From assembly GCF_000374525.1 (NCBI RefSeq), contig NZ_KB894575.1:329797-393796 (forward strand): a DNA stretch of 64,000 bases, written 5' to 3'. This document shows, piece after piece, positions 34,577 through 45,477 of this stretch. Numbering within the stretch: the stretch's first letter is position 1; every line of letters begins with the position of its first letter. Under the pieces are notes generated by a model, which was not told the DNA's origin, searched no databases, and was given only the letters and a program-made list of their open reading frames with translations. The stretch is from Amorphus coralli DSM 19760 (lineage in GTDB: Bacteria; Pseudomonadota; Alphaproteobacteria; Rhizobiales; Amorphaceae). Position numbers and translations under genes: made by a program.

Positions 34577-35785
34577 CTAGCCGGCCTTCTTGGCGTCGGC
34601 TGCGGTCGGATCGCTTTCCGCGGTCCCATCCGGCTTCCACGGCTGCGGCGCGACCGGCGCGCCTGGCCCGATTTTCTGGAAGCCCTCGACGATCACCCTG
34701 TCGCCGGGCTGCAGGCCTTCGGAGATGATCCAGCGCTCGCCGACCACGCGTCCGGTCTCGACCGGCCGCGGCTCAACCTTGCTCTCGTCGTTGACCACGA
34801 ACAGCTGGGCATTGCCGCCGGCGTCGTGACGCACCGCCTGCTGCGGCACGGCGAGCGCGTTCTCCTGCTGACCCTGCTCGATCTGCACGCGAACATAGAG
34901 GCCGGGAAGCAGGTCGCCGTCGGGGTTGGGGAACTCTGCGCGCAGAATGACCTGGCCGGTGGTGCGGTCCACCGTGGTTTCGGAGAAAAGCAGCCGGCCG
35001 GGATGGCCGTACTCCGAGCCGTCGTCGAGCAGCAGCGCCACCGGCGCCTCGCCCGGATCCTTGGCCAGCGCGCCCATTTTCAGCGACTTGCGCAGCGCCA
35101 TCAGGTCGCGCACCGACTGGGTGAAGTCTGCATAGACCGGATCGAGCTGCAGGATGGTGGCGAGCGGTTCGGTGTTGTTGGCGCTGACCAGCGCCCCCTC
35201 GGTGATCAGCGCGCGGCCGATGCGTCCCGAGATCGGGGCCTTCACGTCGGCATATTCCAGGTCCAGCTGCGCCGCCTCCAGCTCGGCCTGCGCCACGGCG
35301 ACGGTGGCGTCAGCCTGGGCCAGCGTTGCGTTCGCCGTCTCGTACGCCTGCGCGGCGATGACCTTGCGGTCGAGAAGCTGCTTCTGGCGATCCGCGCTTT
35401 GCTGGGCCCTCAGCTGCTCGGCCTTGGCCCGGGCGAGCGATGCCTCGGCCTGGGCAACAGCGACCTTGAACTTCGCCGGATCGATCTTGTAGAGAACGTC
35501 GCCCGCCTCGACCCGGCTGCCCTGGGTGAAGACCCGGTCGGTCACGATGCCGGAGACGCGCGGACGCACCTCCGCGATCCGCGTCGGCGAGATGCGGCCC
35601 GGCAGCTCGTCGATGATCGGGATGCGCTCCGGCTCCACGGTCACAATGGCAACGGGGGACGGCGGCCGCTGGGGCGCGGCGGCCGCGCCCTTCTCCTGGG
35701 CCTCGCCGCTGTCGTTGCAGGCGGCGAGAACGGGGGCCAGGCAAAGAATGGCGGCCAGCGCCAGCGGTAGATGGATCCGTGGCAT
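34577..35785 (-). CDS. RND efflux periplasmic adaptor (AcrA/MexA type lipoprotein)
   Basis: 402 residues from the ATG at 35785 (GGAGAAC upstream). Signal peptide with lipobox LAAC (Cys about 23), so it is probably lipid-anchored to the inner membrane. Then the adaptor plan: barrel-sandwich hybrid (PRVSGIVTDRVFTQGSRVEAGDVLYKID), a long alpha-hairpin rich in Ala and Gln (residues about 85-150), lipoyl return (VKAPISGRIGRALITEGALV) and beta-barrel. It bridges the RND pump and an outer membrane channel. Second gene of the tetR-adaptor-pump operon. Confidence 0.95.
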   Translation of the reverse strand: MPRIHLPLALAAILCLAPVLAACNDSGEAQEKGAAAAPQRPPSPVAIVTVEPERIPIIDELPGRISPTRIAEVRPRVSGIVTDRVFTQGSRVEAGDVLYKIDPAKFKVAVAQAEASLARAKAEQLRAQQSADRQKQLLDRKVIAAQAYETANATLAQADATVAVAQAELEAAQLDLEYADVKAPISGRIGRALITEGALVSANNTEPLATILQLDPVYADFTQSVRDLMALRKSLKMGALAKDPGEAPVALLLDDGSEYGHPGRLLFSETTVDRTTGQVILRAEFPNPDGDLLPGLYVRVQIEQGQQENALAVPQQAVRHDAGGNAQLFVVNDESKVEPRPVETGRVVGERWIISEGLQPGDRVIVEGFQKIGPGAPVAPQPWKPDGTAESDPTAADAKKAG

Positions 35786-35862
35786 GACGGTTCTCCGAGC
35801 GGCCCGCGCGGCGGTCGGGTCCGGCGCGGGCAAGCAATTGAAACGGGGGTGAGGGAGCGACC

Positions 35863-36453
35863 TCAGGCGACCTTCTTCGGCGCCACGAGCGGGACGCGGC
35901 CGGGAGACTGTTCGACCAGCCAGCCGATCTCCTCGACGAGTTCTTTCCGGTGCTCCGGATCGAACCGGTGGACGCCGAAATATTCCATGAGCTTGAGCCC
36001 CTCCAGCGCCAGGAAGGCGAGGAGAGCGCCATTCGGGTTCTTAGAGGTTTCGCGGATTTCCGAGATCGCGCCACCGACGGTGCTGCAGATCGGCTGGCGC
36101 AGATCGCTGTCCTGGGCCATTGCGGCAGCGAGGCAGAGTGTAAAGGCCTGATCGTCCTCGGTCGCCGGGTCCGAGGCGGCGGCGATGCGGGTGCGCACGG
36201 CCACGTCCGGCGTGTCCCCGAGCGCATCGCGGATTGCACCCACGCGCGCCTCCTCGGCGGCGATCTTGCGTTCCACCAGCGCCCGCATCAGCGCCGGCTT
36301 GGACTTGTAGTCGTAGAGAACGCTGGCCTTGGAGATGCCGGCCTCGGCGGCCACGGCGTCGAGGGTCAGGCGTGCGACGCCGTCACGCTGGACGACGCAC
36401 TGGGCGGCGTCGAGGACTGACTCGCGATCTATGGTGCGCTTGCGACCCATCAT
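35863..36453 (-). CDS. TetR family repressor of the RND efflux operon
   Basis: 196 residues. HTH at about 30-58 (LTLDAVAAEAGISKASVLYDYKSK). It precedes the adaptor gene by 77 bases on the same strand, so it is probably co-transcribed with the pump and represses it until a substrate binds. A perfect AACCG-GA-CGGTT dyad 19 bases upstream of the start supports autoregulation. Two ATGs in tandem begin the gene. Confidence 0.9.
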   Translation of the reverse strand: MMGRKRTIDRESVLDAAQCVVQRDGVARLTLDAVAAEAGISKASVLYDYKSKPALMRALVERKIAAEEARVGAIRDALGDTPDVAVRTRIAAASDPATEDDQAFTLCLAAAMAQDSDLRQPICSTVGGAISEIRETSKNPNGALLAFLALEGLKLMEYFGVHRFDPEHRKELVEEIGWLVEQSPGRVPLVAPKKVA

Positions 36454-36471
36454 TCCATCCGATTTATATCC

Positions 36472-36483
36472 AACCGGACGGTT
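36472..36483. promoter_or_regulatory. Candidate operator of the efflux TetR regulator
   Basis: AACCG-GA-CGGTT, perfect five-base arms around two bases, within an AT-rich stretch (TTTATATCC on one side and ATTTAATC on the other) that probably carries the promoter. It lies 19 bases before the regulator's start codon. Confidence 0.55.
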
Positions 36484-36596
36484 ATTTAATCGGGCGGCGA
36501 GATTACGTCAATGCACCTGGTGCATCGCACAATCACAAATGATGTGAAGACCAGAAGAGACGGGCGGACCGGCGGCCCGCCCCGTTGTGGCGGCTG

Positions 36597-37142
36597 CTAG
36601 CCGCCGGCCTTCTCGTCGGCTGCACCCTGGCGGATGGAGCGCTCGATGATCGCTTCGGCTTCCGCCGCGCCTTCCCAGCCGGTCACCTCGACCCACTTGT
36701 TGGGCTCGAGATCCTTGTAGTGCTCGAAGAAATGCACGATCTGATCCAGCGTGATCTTCGGCAGGTCCTCGTAGCTGTGCACGTTCTCGTAGCGCTTGGT
36801 CAGCTTGGTGGTCGGGACTGCGATGATCTTCTCGTCCGCGCCGGCCTCGTCCTTCATCATCAGCACGCCGATCGGGCGGCAGTTCATCACCGCGCCCGGC
36901 GCGATCGGACGCTGGTTGGCGATGATCACGTCCAGCGGATCGCCATCGTCGGCCAGCGTGTGCGGGACGAAACCGTAATTCCCCGGATAGCGCATCGGCG
37001 TGTAAAGGAACCGGTCGACCCAGAGCGTGCCGGATTCCTTGTGAAGCTCGTACTTGATCGGCTCGCCGCCGACCGGAACCTCGATGATGACGTTGATGTC
37101 CTTGGGCGGATTGGATCCGGCGGGGATCGCCTCGATACGCAT
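36597..37142 (-). CDS. ppa: Inorganic pyrophosphatase (family I)
   Basis: 181 residues from the ATG at 37142 (AAGGTGA upstream). The family I signature DDGDPLDVI supplies the metal-binding aspartates; [37 protein letters not shown] and [10 protein letters not shown] are also standard. It hydrolyses pyrophosphate to phosphate in the cytoplasm with Mg2+ and drives biosynthetic reactions. Stands alone. Its upstream region contains an unusual run of GCGC tetramers. Confidence 0.96.
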   Translation of the reverse strand: MRIEAIPAGSNPPKDINVIIEVPVGGEPIKYELHKESGTLWVDRFLYTPMRYPGNYGFVPHTLADDGDPLDVIIANQRPIAPGAVMNCRPIGVLMMKDEAGADEKIIAVPTTKLTKRYENVHSYEDLPKITLDQIVHFFEHYKDLEPNKWVEVTGWEGAAEAEAIIERSIRQGAADEKAGG

Positions 37143-37331
37143 GTTGGTGTCACCTTGTTGTTCTACGGCCGGCTGCAGCAACGCCGTGTCGCACTGCAAT
37201 ATCCCACCGCTCGCGTTGCCTTCAACCATGCCTCCCCCTGACGGACAAGGGGCGACGGGGACCTTTTTACGGCCAGCGTGAACGCCGATAGCGCCTTCGT
37301 CGGCCCTGCGCATGGAGCCATGTCAAATCCG
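37143..37331. other. Leader region of ppa without a gene
   Basis: Together with the GCGC array this is a 382-base gap between GNAT and ppa. Nearest to ppa it holds the ribosome site AAGGTGA and moderately GC-rich sequence. I see no open frame worth calling and no clear promoter boxes. Confidence 0.4.
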
Positions 37332-37540
37332 GCGCGCGCAGACCTCGGACGCGCAGCCGCGCACCCGTGTCCGCGCAACACAGGCACGGGTGCCTGCGCA
37401 AGCCATTGATCGAAAGGGTCATTCCAGACATCGCCATCGCCCCCGCGCGGATCTCAGCATGCGCAGGCGTGACTTGCGCGAACCCTGCGCAGTTTTGCGC
37501 GATCGTGCGCGATTTCGCGCAGGCTCAGGAGGCGCTGCGC
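37332..37540. repeat. GCGC-rich intergenic array upstream of ppa, partly in helical phase
   Basis: The tetramer GCGC recurs at 37332-37339, 37351, 37359, 37373, 37396, 37445, 37461, 37476, 37487, 37497, 37507, 37517 and 37537, often as TGCGCA or TGCGCGA. The five from 37476 to 37517 are spaced 11, 10, 10 and 10 bases, close to one helical turn. A nine-base inverted repeat GCACCCGTG/CACGGGTGC (37361-37369, 37385-37393) and a competing CAGGCAC-GG-GTGCCTG hairpin (37381-37396) lie in the same region. Only the last 16 bases overlap the GNAT gene. Confidence 0.6.
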
Positions 37541-38070
37541 GAGCCCCCCTGGCGGGCGTGGCGGGCGGCGAAGCCGAAGGCGATCTTGGGCAGGTTGGCG
37601 GTGCCGATCGTCTCCTCGGCGGTGGCCACCGCGCGGCCGCCGAGACGGTTGTAGAAGTTGCAGGCCGCCTCGTTGTCCGACAGCGCCCAGACCACGAAGG
37701 AGCGCCGGCCCTCGTTGGCGAGCGCCGTGCGCGCGGCATCGAACAGGCGCCGGCCGAAGCCGAGCCCGGAATATTCCGGCTGGATGTAGAGTTCGTAGAC
37801 CTCGCCCTTGTAGGGAAGGCTGCGGGCCCGGCTGGCGCCGAAGGTGACGTAGCCGCGCACCTCGTCACCCACTTCCAGGACCAGGATGGAGACGCGGCGC
37901 TGGATGGCCCGCTCCCACCACGCGGGGCCGCGGCGGGCGATCATCCGCTCAAGTTCCGCCCCCGGCAGGACGCCGCGATAGGCATAGCGCCAAGCGTCGT
38001 CGTGGACCTCTGCGATGGCCGCAGCATCCACGAGCCTAGCCCGTCTTATGCCGATCGAACCCGTCTTCAT
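37525..38070 (-). CDS. GNAT family N-acetyltransferase
   Basis: 181 residues from the ATG at 38070; an ATG at 38124 exists but lies inside a terminator hairpin. The acetyl-CoA binding motif A is GEVYELYIQPEYSGLGFGRRLFDAA (Q-x-x-x-G-x-G), broken here as ELYIQPEY and GLGFGRRL around residues 90-110, and motif B follows as NEAACNFYNRLGGRAV. It transfers an acetyl group to an amine; the substrate is unknown. Lies downstream of the typA terminator. Confidence 0.87.
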   Translation of the reverse strand: MKTGSIGIRRARLVDAAAIAEVHDDAWRYAYRGVLPGAELERMIARRGPAWWERAIQRRVSILVLEVGDEVRGYVTFGASRARSLPYKGEVYELYIQPEYSGLGFGRRLFDAARTALANEGRRSFVVWALSDNEAACNFYNRLGGRAVATAEETIGTANLPKIAFGFAARHARQGGSRSAS

Positions 38071-38110
38071 GAAAGGAAGGGTAGCCCGACCTTCGCGGCG
38101 GGAAAAGAGA

Positions 38111-38140
38111 AAAGCCCGCGACATCTCTGCCGCGGGCTTT
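38111..38140 (-). terminator. Rho-independent terminator downstream of typA
   Basis: AAAGCCCGCG (38111-38120) and CGCGGGCTTT (38131-38140) form a ten-base perfect stem with a ten-base loop. On the minus strand it is followed by TCTCTTTT, so it ends the typA transcript. TTT on the plus side is shorter. Confidence 0.88.
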
Positions 38141-38239
38141 GAGCACCGGTCCGCCGCCCGTCGGGGGAGGCGAAAATCCTTGCGAAGCCGGCGTGTTCAC
38201 CCGGCTGTGGACGAGCCGGCGGCCCGTCGAGATCGCCGC

Positions 38240-40063
<1,824 letters not shown>

Positions 40064-40343
40064 GAAAGTGTCCGTCTGGATCCGCTCCCAAGCGTGCACG
40101 GCCGCGATGTCGGCTCGGGAGGATCTTGGTATGCGTCGAGTGGTGGCCGCTTCGTTCCAGAAACCGCCAGCGAGGCACCGCACCGGGAGGAAAACGGTCG
40201 TCGGGTCGGTCACGCGGCTGGAGGAACGGGTCGCCGGCACCGCGCGCGTCCTTCGCGCGTGCTGCAGCGCAGGATGCATAGCGGATCAGCGGCCACGGGG
40301 AAAGGCAAAACCGCGCGGCGACGCGGGCCCTCGCGCCGAAGGG

Positions 40344-40988
40344 TCAAGACGTCTCCCCATCCTCATTGCGAGGAACGGGGTAGGCCTCATCGCCGGGACC
40401 GGACGGTGCATCGGGAGGCGGTGAGTATGCCTCGTCCAAGACAATAGCTTGCGAACTCCATCTGCAAGCCAGTGTCTGGAAGTTTCTGAATAGCGGTCCG
40501 TGGTAGCGCCACTCCCCCTTTGCGACATCCCATTTCCATCGCTCCCGCTGAATGAATTCGGCCGCCGCGTTCCAGTCGCGAACGAACGGACCCAACATCC
40601 AGTCGCGATAGAAGTCCGCGTCGAGAATCCTGTTGCAGATGCCGATCGCCACCAGTTCGTAGTGATTCAGGTAGTCGAGAACCGCCTGGCGCTCCTGCCG
40701 GTCCTTTTCCTCTCTGGGATTGTGCAGCCGGTAAAAGGAGCTCTGCCGACGGTGATAAGAAAAGACCGAATGCAAACCGCGATAGTGCGGCGTGGACTCG
40801 ACCTTCTCGATCATGTCCAGCGTGGCACGCTGGCGGGCCGACGCCCGCGCCGACCGCACGCCGAAAATCGCAACGCAGAGTGACGCGATCAGAATGACGG
40901 GCGTGAGAAGAGACATCCATCCAAAAGAAGAGGCGGCGCAAACGATGATCGTCTGCGCCGCCTCGAACGATTGTTCCGAACAGTGCAC
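40344..40988 (-). CDS. DUF4760 domain-containing membrane-anchored protein
   Basis: 214 residues with a GTG start at 40988; an ATG at 40916 ([13 protein letters not shown]) is an alternative and neither has a strong ribosome site. One membrane span at about 25-45 is followed by a cytosolic domain with [19 protein letters not shown] and [25 protein letters not shown] in succession, which I recognise as DUF4760. Function unknown. The gene and the following 200 bases are lower in GC than the surroundings, a hint of later acquisition. Confidence 0.75.
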   Translation of the reverse strand: MHCSEQSFEAAQTIIVCAASSFGWMSLLTPVILIASLCVAIFGVRSARASARQRATLDMIEKVESTPHYRGLHSVFSYHRRQSSFYRLHNPREEKDRQERQAVLDYLNHYELVAIGICNRILDADFYRDWMLGPFVRDWNAAAEFIQRERWKWDVAKGEWRYHGPLFRNFQTLACRWSSQAIVLDEAYSPPPDAPSGPGDEAYPVPRNEDGETS

Positions 40989-41336
40989 GGCCTAATCCCG
41001 TGCGCCTTCCCCGAGATTCATTGGAGAGTCTCCCTGATGGAGGAACCCAAGCTTGAAGAAATTGGACCAAAAACCACTTCAGGTGTCAACGTAAATTCGG
41101 TTTTCCGTCCAGCCGCGTCCAGATCGATATGGCGTTGGCCGCGTCCTATTCAACGGCTTCGCGATGCCCGGCGTCAGCATGTTCGATCACGTACGCGCTG
41201 ACAAATCAGAAGACGCGAGCGGACGCGGGTAGCGGCGGCGCGTGGACACTGGCCACCAGACGCGGTAAACGCGCGTCTGCCGTTCCGGCCCGCCCTTGGT
41301 GGGGGCGACTGCCGCGCGAACGGACACACGACGAAA
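40989..41336. other. Gene-free region upstream of asd
   Basis: 348 bases between the divergent DUF4760 gene and asd. The first 130 bases are relatively AT-rich (for example GAAGAAATTGGACCAAAAA near 41055). It must carry the promoters of both genes. I see no repeat, RNA gene or credible open frame. Confidence 0.4.
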
Positions 41337-42383
41337 ATGAGCAATTCAATGGGCTACGTGATCGCAGTCGTCGGCGCGACAGGCAATGTCGGCCGGGAAA
41401 TCCTGGACATCCTTTCCGAGCGCGGCTTCCCCGCGGACCGGGTCATCCCGGTCGCGTCCCGCCGCAGCCAGGGCACCGAGGTCTCCTACGGCGACACGAC
41501 GCTCAAAGTGGAGGCGCTGGAACACGTCGACTTCAGCCAGGTGGACCTGTGCCTGATGTCGGCTGGCGGCGCCATCGCCAAGGAATGGGCCCCGAAGATC
41601 GGCAAGGCCGGCGCGGTCGTCATCGACAACTCCTCGCAGTGGCGCACCGATCCGGACGTGCCGCTGATCGTGCCGGAAGTGAACGCCGACGCCATCGAGG
41701 GCTTCACCAAGAAGAACATCATCGCCAACCCGAACTGCTCCACGGCGCAGCTCGTCGTGGCGCTGAAGCCGCTGCACGACGCCGCCACCATCAAGCGGGT
41801 GGTCGTGGCGACCTACCAGTCGGTCTCCGGCGCCGGCAAGGACGCGATGGACGAGCTGTTCACCCAGACGCGGGCGGTGTTCGTTTCCGATCCGATCCAG
41901 GCGGAGAAGTTCCCCAAGCGCATCGCCTTCAACGCCATCCCCCAGATCGACGTCTTCATGGAAGACGGCTCGACCAAGGAGGAATGGAAGATGGTGGTCG
42001 AGACCAAGAAGATCCTCGACCCGGCCATCAAGCTGTCGGCGACGTGCGTGCGGATCCCGGTGTTCATCTCGCATTCCGAGGCGGTGAACCTGGAATTCGA
42101 GAATCCGATCACGGCCGAAGAGGCCCGCGACATCCTGCGCGAGGCGCCGGGCTGTCTGGTCGTCGACAAGCACGAGCCGGGCGGCTACGTGACGCCCTAC
42201 GAGGCCGCCGGCGAGGACGCGACCTACATCAGCCGCATCCGCGAGGACATCACGGTGGAGAACGGCCTGTCGATGTGGGTGGTCTCCGACAATCTGCGCA
42301 AGGGCGCGGCGCTGAACACGGTCCAGATCGCCGAGCTGCTGGTGAACCGCAAGCTGGTCACGCCGCGCAAGGAAGCCGCCTGA
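41337..42383 (+). CDS. asd: Aspartate-semialdehyde dehydrogenase
   Basis: 348 residues. N-terminal NADP motif VVGATGNVGREIL (11-23), catalytic C134 in ANPNCSTAQLV, and the later His/Arg region in CVRIPVFISHSEAVN. It reduces aspartyl phosphate to aspartate semialdehyde, the branch point to lysine/diaminopimelate, threonine and methionine. No strong ribosome site precedes the ATG at 41337; an ATG at 41349 (MGYVIAVVG) is possible. Transcribed alone and followed by a terminator. Confidence 0.96.
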   Translation: MSNSMGYVIAVVGATGNVGREILDILSERGFPADRVIPVASRRSQGTEVSYGDTTLKVEALEHVDFSQVDLCLMSAGGAIAKEWAPKIGKAGAVVIDNSSQWRTDPDVPLIVPEVNADAIEGFTKKNIIANPNCSTAQLVVALKPLHDAATIKRVVVATYQSVSGAGKDAMDELFTQTRAVFVSDPIQAEKFPKRIAFNAIPQIDVFMEDGSTKEEWKMVVETKKILDPAIKLSATCVRIPVFISHSEAVNLEFENPITAEEARDILREAPGCLVVDKHEPGGYVTPYEAAGEDATYISRIREDITVENGLSMWVVSDNLRKGAALNTVQIAELLVNRKLVTPRKEAA

Positions 42384-42436
42384 GGCTCCGGGCTTCCCGG
42401 CGGGCGGTACGCTCGCCCCTCATTGCATGCAACGCG

Positions 42437-42462
42437 AAGGCGGCCGGCAACGGCCGCCTTTT
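42437..42462 (+). terminator. Rho-independent terminator of asd
   Basis: AAGGCGGCCG-GCAA-CGGCCGCCTT is a perfect ten-base stem with a four-base loop followed by TT and GCATTT. It lies 54 bases after the asd stop. Confidence 0.88.
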
Positions 42463-42627
42463 GCATTTAGGGCCATCCAACCGGGCAGCGCGCAGCCTGT
42501 CGCCACGCCGGGTTGTCTTCCCGGTGCTTTGCTCCCCACTATGGACCGACCAACGATGGAACGCGTTCGCCCCGCCGGCGATTGACCGCGACGGGACAGA
42601 AGACGCGCTACACAGGGAGCACGCTCG

Positions 42628-43752
42628 ATGAACCACTCCGTCGCCCGCGACATCAAGGCCGCCGTGATCCGCGAGGAAGGGGCCGAATTCACGCTGGAAG
42701 ACCTGAGGCTCGGTGCGCCGGGACCGCTGGAAGTCATGGTGCGCGTGGTCGCCGCCGGCATGTGCCACACCGACCTGATCATCCGCGACCAGTACTACCC
42801 GACGCCGCTGCCGGTGGTTCTGGGTCACGAGGGCTCCGGCATCGTGGAGGCCGTCGGCGACGCCGTGACGGCCTTTGAGCCTGGCGACCACGTGGTCATG
42901 AGCTTCATGTCGTGCGGGATCTGCCATCCCTGCCAGAGCGGCCATCCCTGCCATTGCGACGACTTCTTTGCCCTCAATTTCGGCGGATGCCGCAAGGACG
43001 GCTCGACGGCGGTCGCGGAGCGGGACGGCGACCCGATCCACGACCATTTCTTCGGACAGTCCTCCTTCTCCACCTACGCCATCGCGCACCAGCGCAACCT
43101 GGTGAAGGTGGATGCGGACGCCCCGCTGGAGCTGCTCGGTCCGCTGGGCTGCGGCATCCAGACCGGTGCCGGCGCGGTACTGAACTCGCTCGGGGTCGGG
43201 GCAGGCCAGAGCTTCGCCTCGTTCGGCGCCGGCGCGGTGGGCCTCAGCGCGGTGATGGCGGCCAAGGTCGCCGGTGCCACCACCATCATCGCCGTGGACG
43301 TTCAGCCGAACCGGCTGGAGCTGGCGAAGGACTGCGGCGCGACGCACACGATCAACTCCAAGGAGACCGATCCGGTGGAGGCGATCCGCGAGATCACCGG
43401 CGGCGGCGCCGACTACACGCTGGAATCGAGCGGCATCCCCGAAGTGTTGCGTCAGGCGGTCGACGCACTGGGCACCATGGGCACGTGCGGCATCGTCGGC
43501 GCCCCGAAACTCGGTGTCGAGGCGGGCTTCGACGTGAACAGCGTGATGATCCCGGGCAAGCGGATCATGGGCATCGTGGAAGGCTCCAGCGTGCCGCAGA
43601 TCTTCATTCCGCACCTGGTGGAACTGCAGCGTCAGGGCCGCTTTCCGTTCGAGAAGCTGGTCAAGTTCTACGACTTCGACCAGATCAACCAGGCGGTGGA
43701 GGATTCCGAAGCCGGGCGCACCATCAAGCCGATCCTGCGAATGCCGCAATAG
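42628..43752 (+). CDS. Zinc-dependent NAD(P) alcohol dehydrogenase (aryl/benzyl alcohol type)
   Basis: 374 residues. Catalytic zinc ligands C46, H67 and C175; structural zinc cysteines C96, C99, C102 and C110; Rossmann motif FGAGAVGLSAV near 195-205. The insertion and the ending IKPILRMP resemble benzyl or aryl alcohol dehydrogenases of the XylB group. It would oxidise a primary alcohol to an aldehyde with NAD. No neighbouring gene fixes the substrate. Confidence 0.9.
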   Translation: MNHSVARDIKAAVIREEGAEFTLEDLRLGAPGPLEVMVRVVAAGMCHTDLIIRDQYYPTPLPVVLGHEGSGIVEAVGDAVTAFEPGDHVVMSFMSCGICHPCQSGHPCHCDDFFALNFGGCRKDGSTAVAERDGDPIHDHFFGQSSFSTYAIAHQRNLVKVDADAPLELLGPLGCGIQTGAGAVLNSLGVGAGQSFASFGAGAVGLSAVMAAKVAGATTIIAVDVQPNRLELAKDCGATHTINSKETDPVEAIREITGGGADYTLESSGIPEVLRQAVDALGTMGTCGIVGAPKLGVEAGFDVNSVMIPGKRIMGIVEGSSVPQIFIPHLVELQRQGRFPFEKLVKFYDFDQINQAVEDSEAGRTIKPILRMPQ

Positions 43753-43782
43753 GCGAGACGCGCGCCTGGCAGAAGCGGCCGG

Positions 43783-44877
43783 TCAGCGGCCGGCCGCCTC
43801 GCCGCTGGCCCAGGCGTCGCGCTCGCACCCGACGGCGTCGGCGATGGAGGTGAAGCCGCGACGGCGGACCTCCTCGCCGAGATGACGCAGGATGCGGCCC
43901 ACCAGCGGCCCTCCCTCGTAGACCAGCCCGGTATAGAGCTGCACCAGGCTCGCCCCGGCGGCGATCTTGGCGAACGCCGTCTCCCCCGACGACACCCCGC
44001 CGACACCGACCAGCGGCATCCGCCCGTCGATCCTCTGCGCCATCTTCGCCAGCACGACGGTGGACGGCTCGAACAGCGGCCGGCCGGAGAGGCCGCCGGT
44101 CTCTTCCGCCACCCGGACATCCTGGAGCGGCGGGCGGGCAATGGTGGTGTTGGAAACGATCAGACCGTCGATGCCGTGGCGCAGCGCCGCCTCGGCGATC
44201 GCGTCGATGCCGATCTCGTCGAGATCCGGGGCCACCTTGACCAGCAGCGGCACGCGTCGCCCGACGGCCGCCGCCTCGTCGCGGGCGGCGAGCGTGCGGG
44301 TGAGCAGTTCGTCCAGCGCCTCAGCGCCCTGCAGGTCGCGCAGGCCCGGCGTGTTGGGCGAGGAGATGTTGACGGTGAAATAGGAGGCCACGTCAGCGAA
44401 GGCGCGGATGCCGCGCACATAGTCGTCGACGCGGTCATGGGTGACCTTGTTGGCCCCGATATTGACGCCGACGATGCCCTGGAAGCGGCGGGCGGCAAGG
44501 CGGGTGTGGGCCGCGGCGTGGCCGGAATTGTTGAAGCCGAGCCGGTTGATCAGCGCGCGGTCGCGATGCAGGCGGAAGATGCGCGGCTTCGGGTTGCCGG
44601 GCTGGGCGAGCGGCGTGACGGTGCCGATCTCCACGAAGCCGAAGCCGAGCTTCAGAAGCGGGCCCGGCACCTCGGCGTCCTTGTCGAAGCCGGCCGCCAT
44701 GCCCAGCGGGTTGGGAAAGTCGAGCCCGAAGGCGGAGACCGCCAGCGCCGCATCCTGCGGAATGCGCTCGGCCGGGGCGAGGCCGGTCTCCAGCGCCTTG
44801 ATGGTCAGCCGGTGGGCGCGCTCCGGATCGAGCCGGCGCAGCAGCGCGGGGGCGGCGGTGGCGAGGCCCTGGATCAT
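43783..44877 (-). CDS. pyrD: Dihydroorotate dehydrogenase (quinone), class 2
   Basis: 364 residues from the ATG at 44877, which overlaps the stop of the upstream DUF952 gene (ATGA). Class 2 features: [26 protein letters not shown] split over residues 64-90, catalytic serine in [17 protein letters not shown] site [15 protein letters not shown]. It oxidises dihydroorotate to orotate at the inner membrane, passing electrons to ubiquinone, in pyrimidine synthesis. DUF952-pyrD adjacency is common in Hyphomicrobiales (general knowledge). Confidence 0.96.
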   Translation of the reverse strand: MIQGLATAAPALLRRLDPERAHRLTIKALETGLAPAERIPQDAALAVSAFGLDFPNPLGMAAGFDKDAEVPGPLLKLGFGFVEIGTVTPLAQPGNPKPRIFRLHRDRALINRLGFNNSGHAAAHTRLAARRFQGIVGVNIGANKVTHDRVDDYVRGIRAFADVASYFTVNISSPNTPGLRDLQGAEALDELLTRTLAARDEAAAVGRRVPLLVKVAPDLDEIGIDAIAEAALRHGIDGLIVSNTTIARPPLQDVRVAEETGGLSGRPLFEPSTVVLAKMAQRIDGRMPLVGVGGVSSGETAFAKIAAGASLVQLYTGLVYEGGPLVGRILRHLGEEVRRRGFTSIADAVGCERDAWASGEAAGR

Positions 44878-45224
44878 GCGTCGAGCTCCGGAAAGACGTG
44901 GCCAGCCGGCGACAGCGGCAGCGGCTTCACCCAAGCCACCGCAGAAACCGGCAGGTCCGCGTAGAGATGCGGGAAGAGCGCGCCGCCGCGCGACGGCTCC
45001 CACTTCAGATCGGCCCCAAGGGCCGCGGCCGGAACGGCGACGAGCAGCAGCCCATCCTGGCCGGCGAAATGCTTGCCGGCCGTCTCCATGACCTGGTCGG
45101 CGGCGGAGAAGTGGATGAAGCCATCGGCATGATCCACCGGCGCGCCGCGGTAGACGCCCTCGGCCTCAGCCGCCGCCCAGGCGTCCTTCTCCACGATCTT
45201 GTAGACGGTCGTCGGTGTCGGCAT
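44874..45224 (-). CDS. DUF952 family protein
   Basis: 116 residues from the ATG at 45224. Conserved DUF952 elements: [55 protein letters not shown]. The fold resembles ADP-ribosyltransferase-like small proteins, but the function is unknown. Its last base pair group overlaps the pyrD start, so the two are translated together. Confidence 0.88.
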   Translation of the reverse strand: MPTPTTVYKIVEKDAWAAAEAEGVYRGAPVDHADGFIHFSAADQVMETAGKHFAGQDGLLLVAVPAAALGADLKWEPSRGGALFPHLYADLPVSAVAWVKPLPLSPAGHVFPELDA

Positions 45225-45477
45225 GGCCGGTCTCCAGAAAGCCGTTCCCCGCAGCATTGCGCCCGCGCCGGACACGGCCGAAGCGCGGCCGGACCGTAGC
45301 TTCTGACGGGGCGGGCGTTCAAGCCGAGGCAAGGAGAACGCAAGTTTGTCCCGCATCGTGTTCTGGACTCAAGCGGCAGCGGGGATTAGGGTGCGGCCTA
45401 GGTATGTTTTCCTTTCTCTTTCCCCGGGGACATCCCCGGGCCGGCATCCGCCCCAAGCGGCGGAGTGAGGACCCGCG

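Noticed and set aside
31228..34728. Open frame of over 1100 codons on the plus strand
   Set aside because: It lies entirely antisense to the RND permease and adaptor, is extremely rich in His, Asp, Arg and Gln, and shows no domain. It is a by-product of high-GC codon use on the opposite strand.
36540..36596. Terminator for ppa
   Set aside because: A GC-rich imperfect hairpin is present after the ppa stop on the minus strand, but the stem has bulges and the following tract is TCTCTTCT rather than a T-run, so I did not call it.
37332..37540. CRISPR array
   Set aside because: The repeated unit is only four to seven bases with 10-base spacing; there are no long repeats, unique spacers or cas genes.
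40064..40279. N-terminal extension of typA by 72 codons
   Set aside because: The invariant TypA N-terminus starts at 40063; the upstream part has no conserved look and would move the P-loop far from its usual place.
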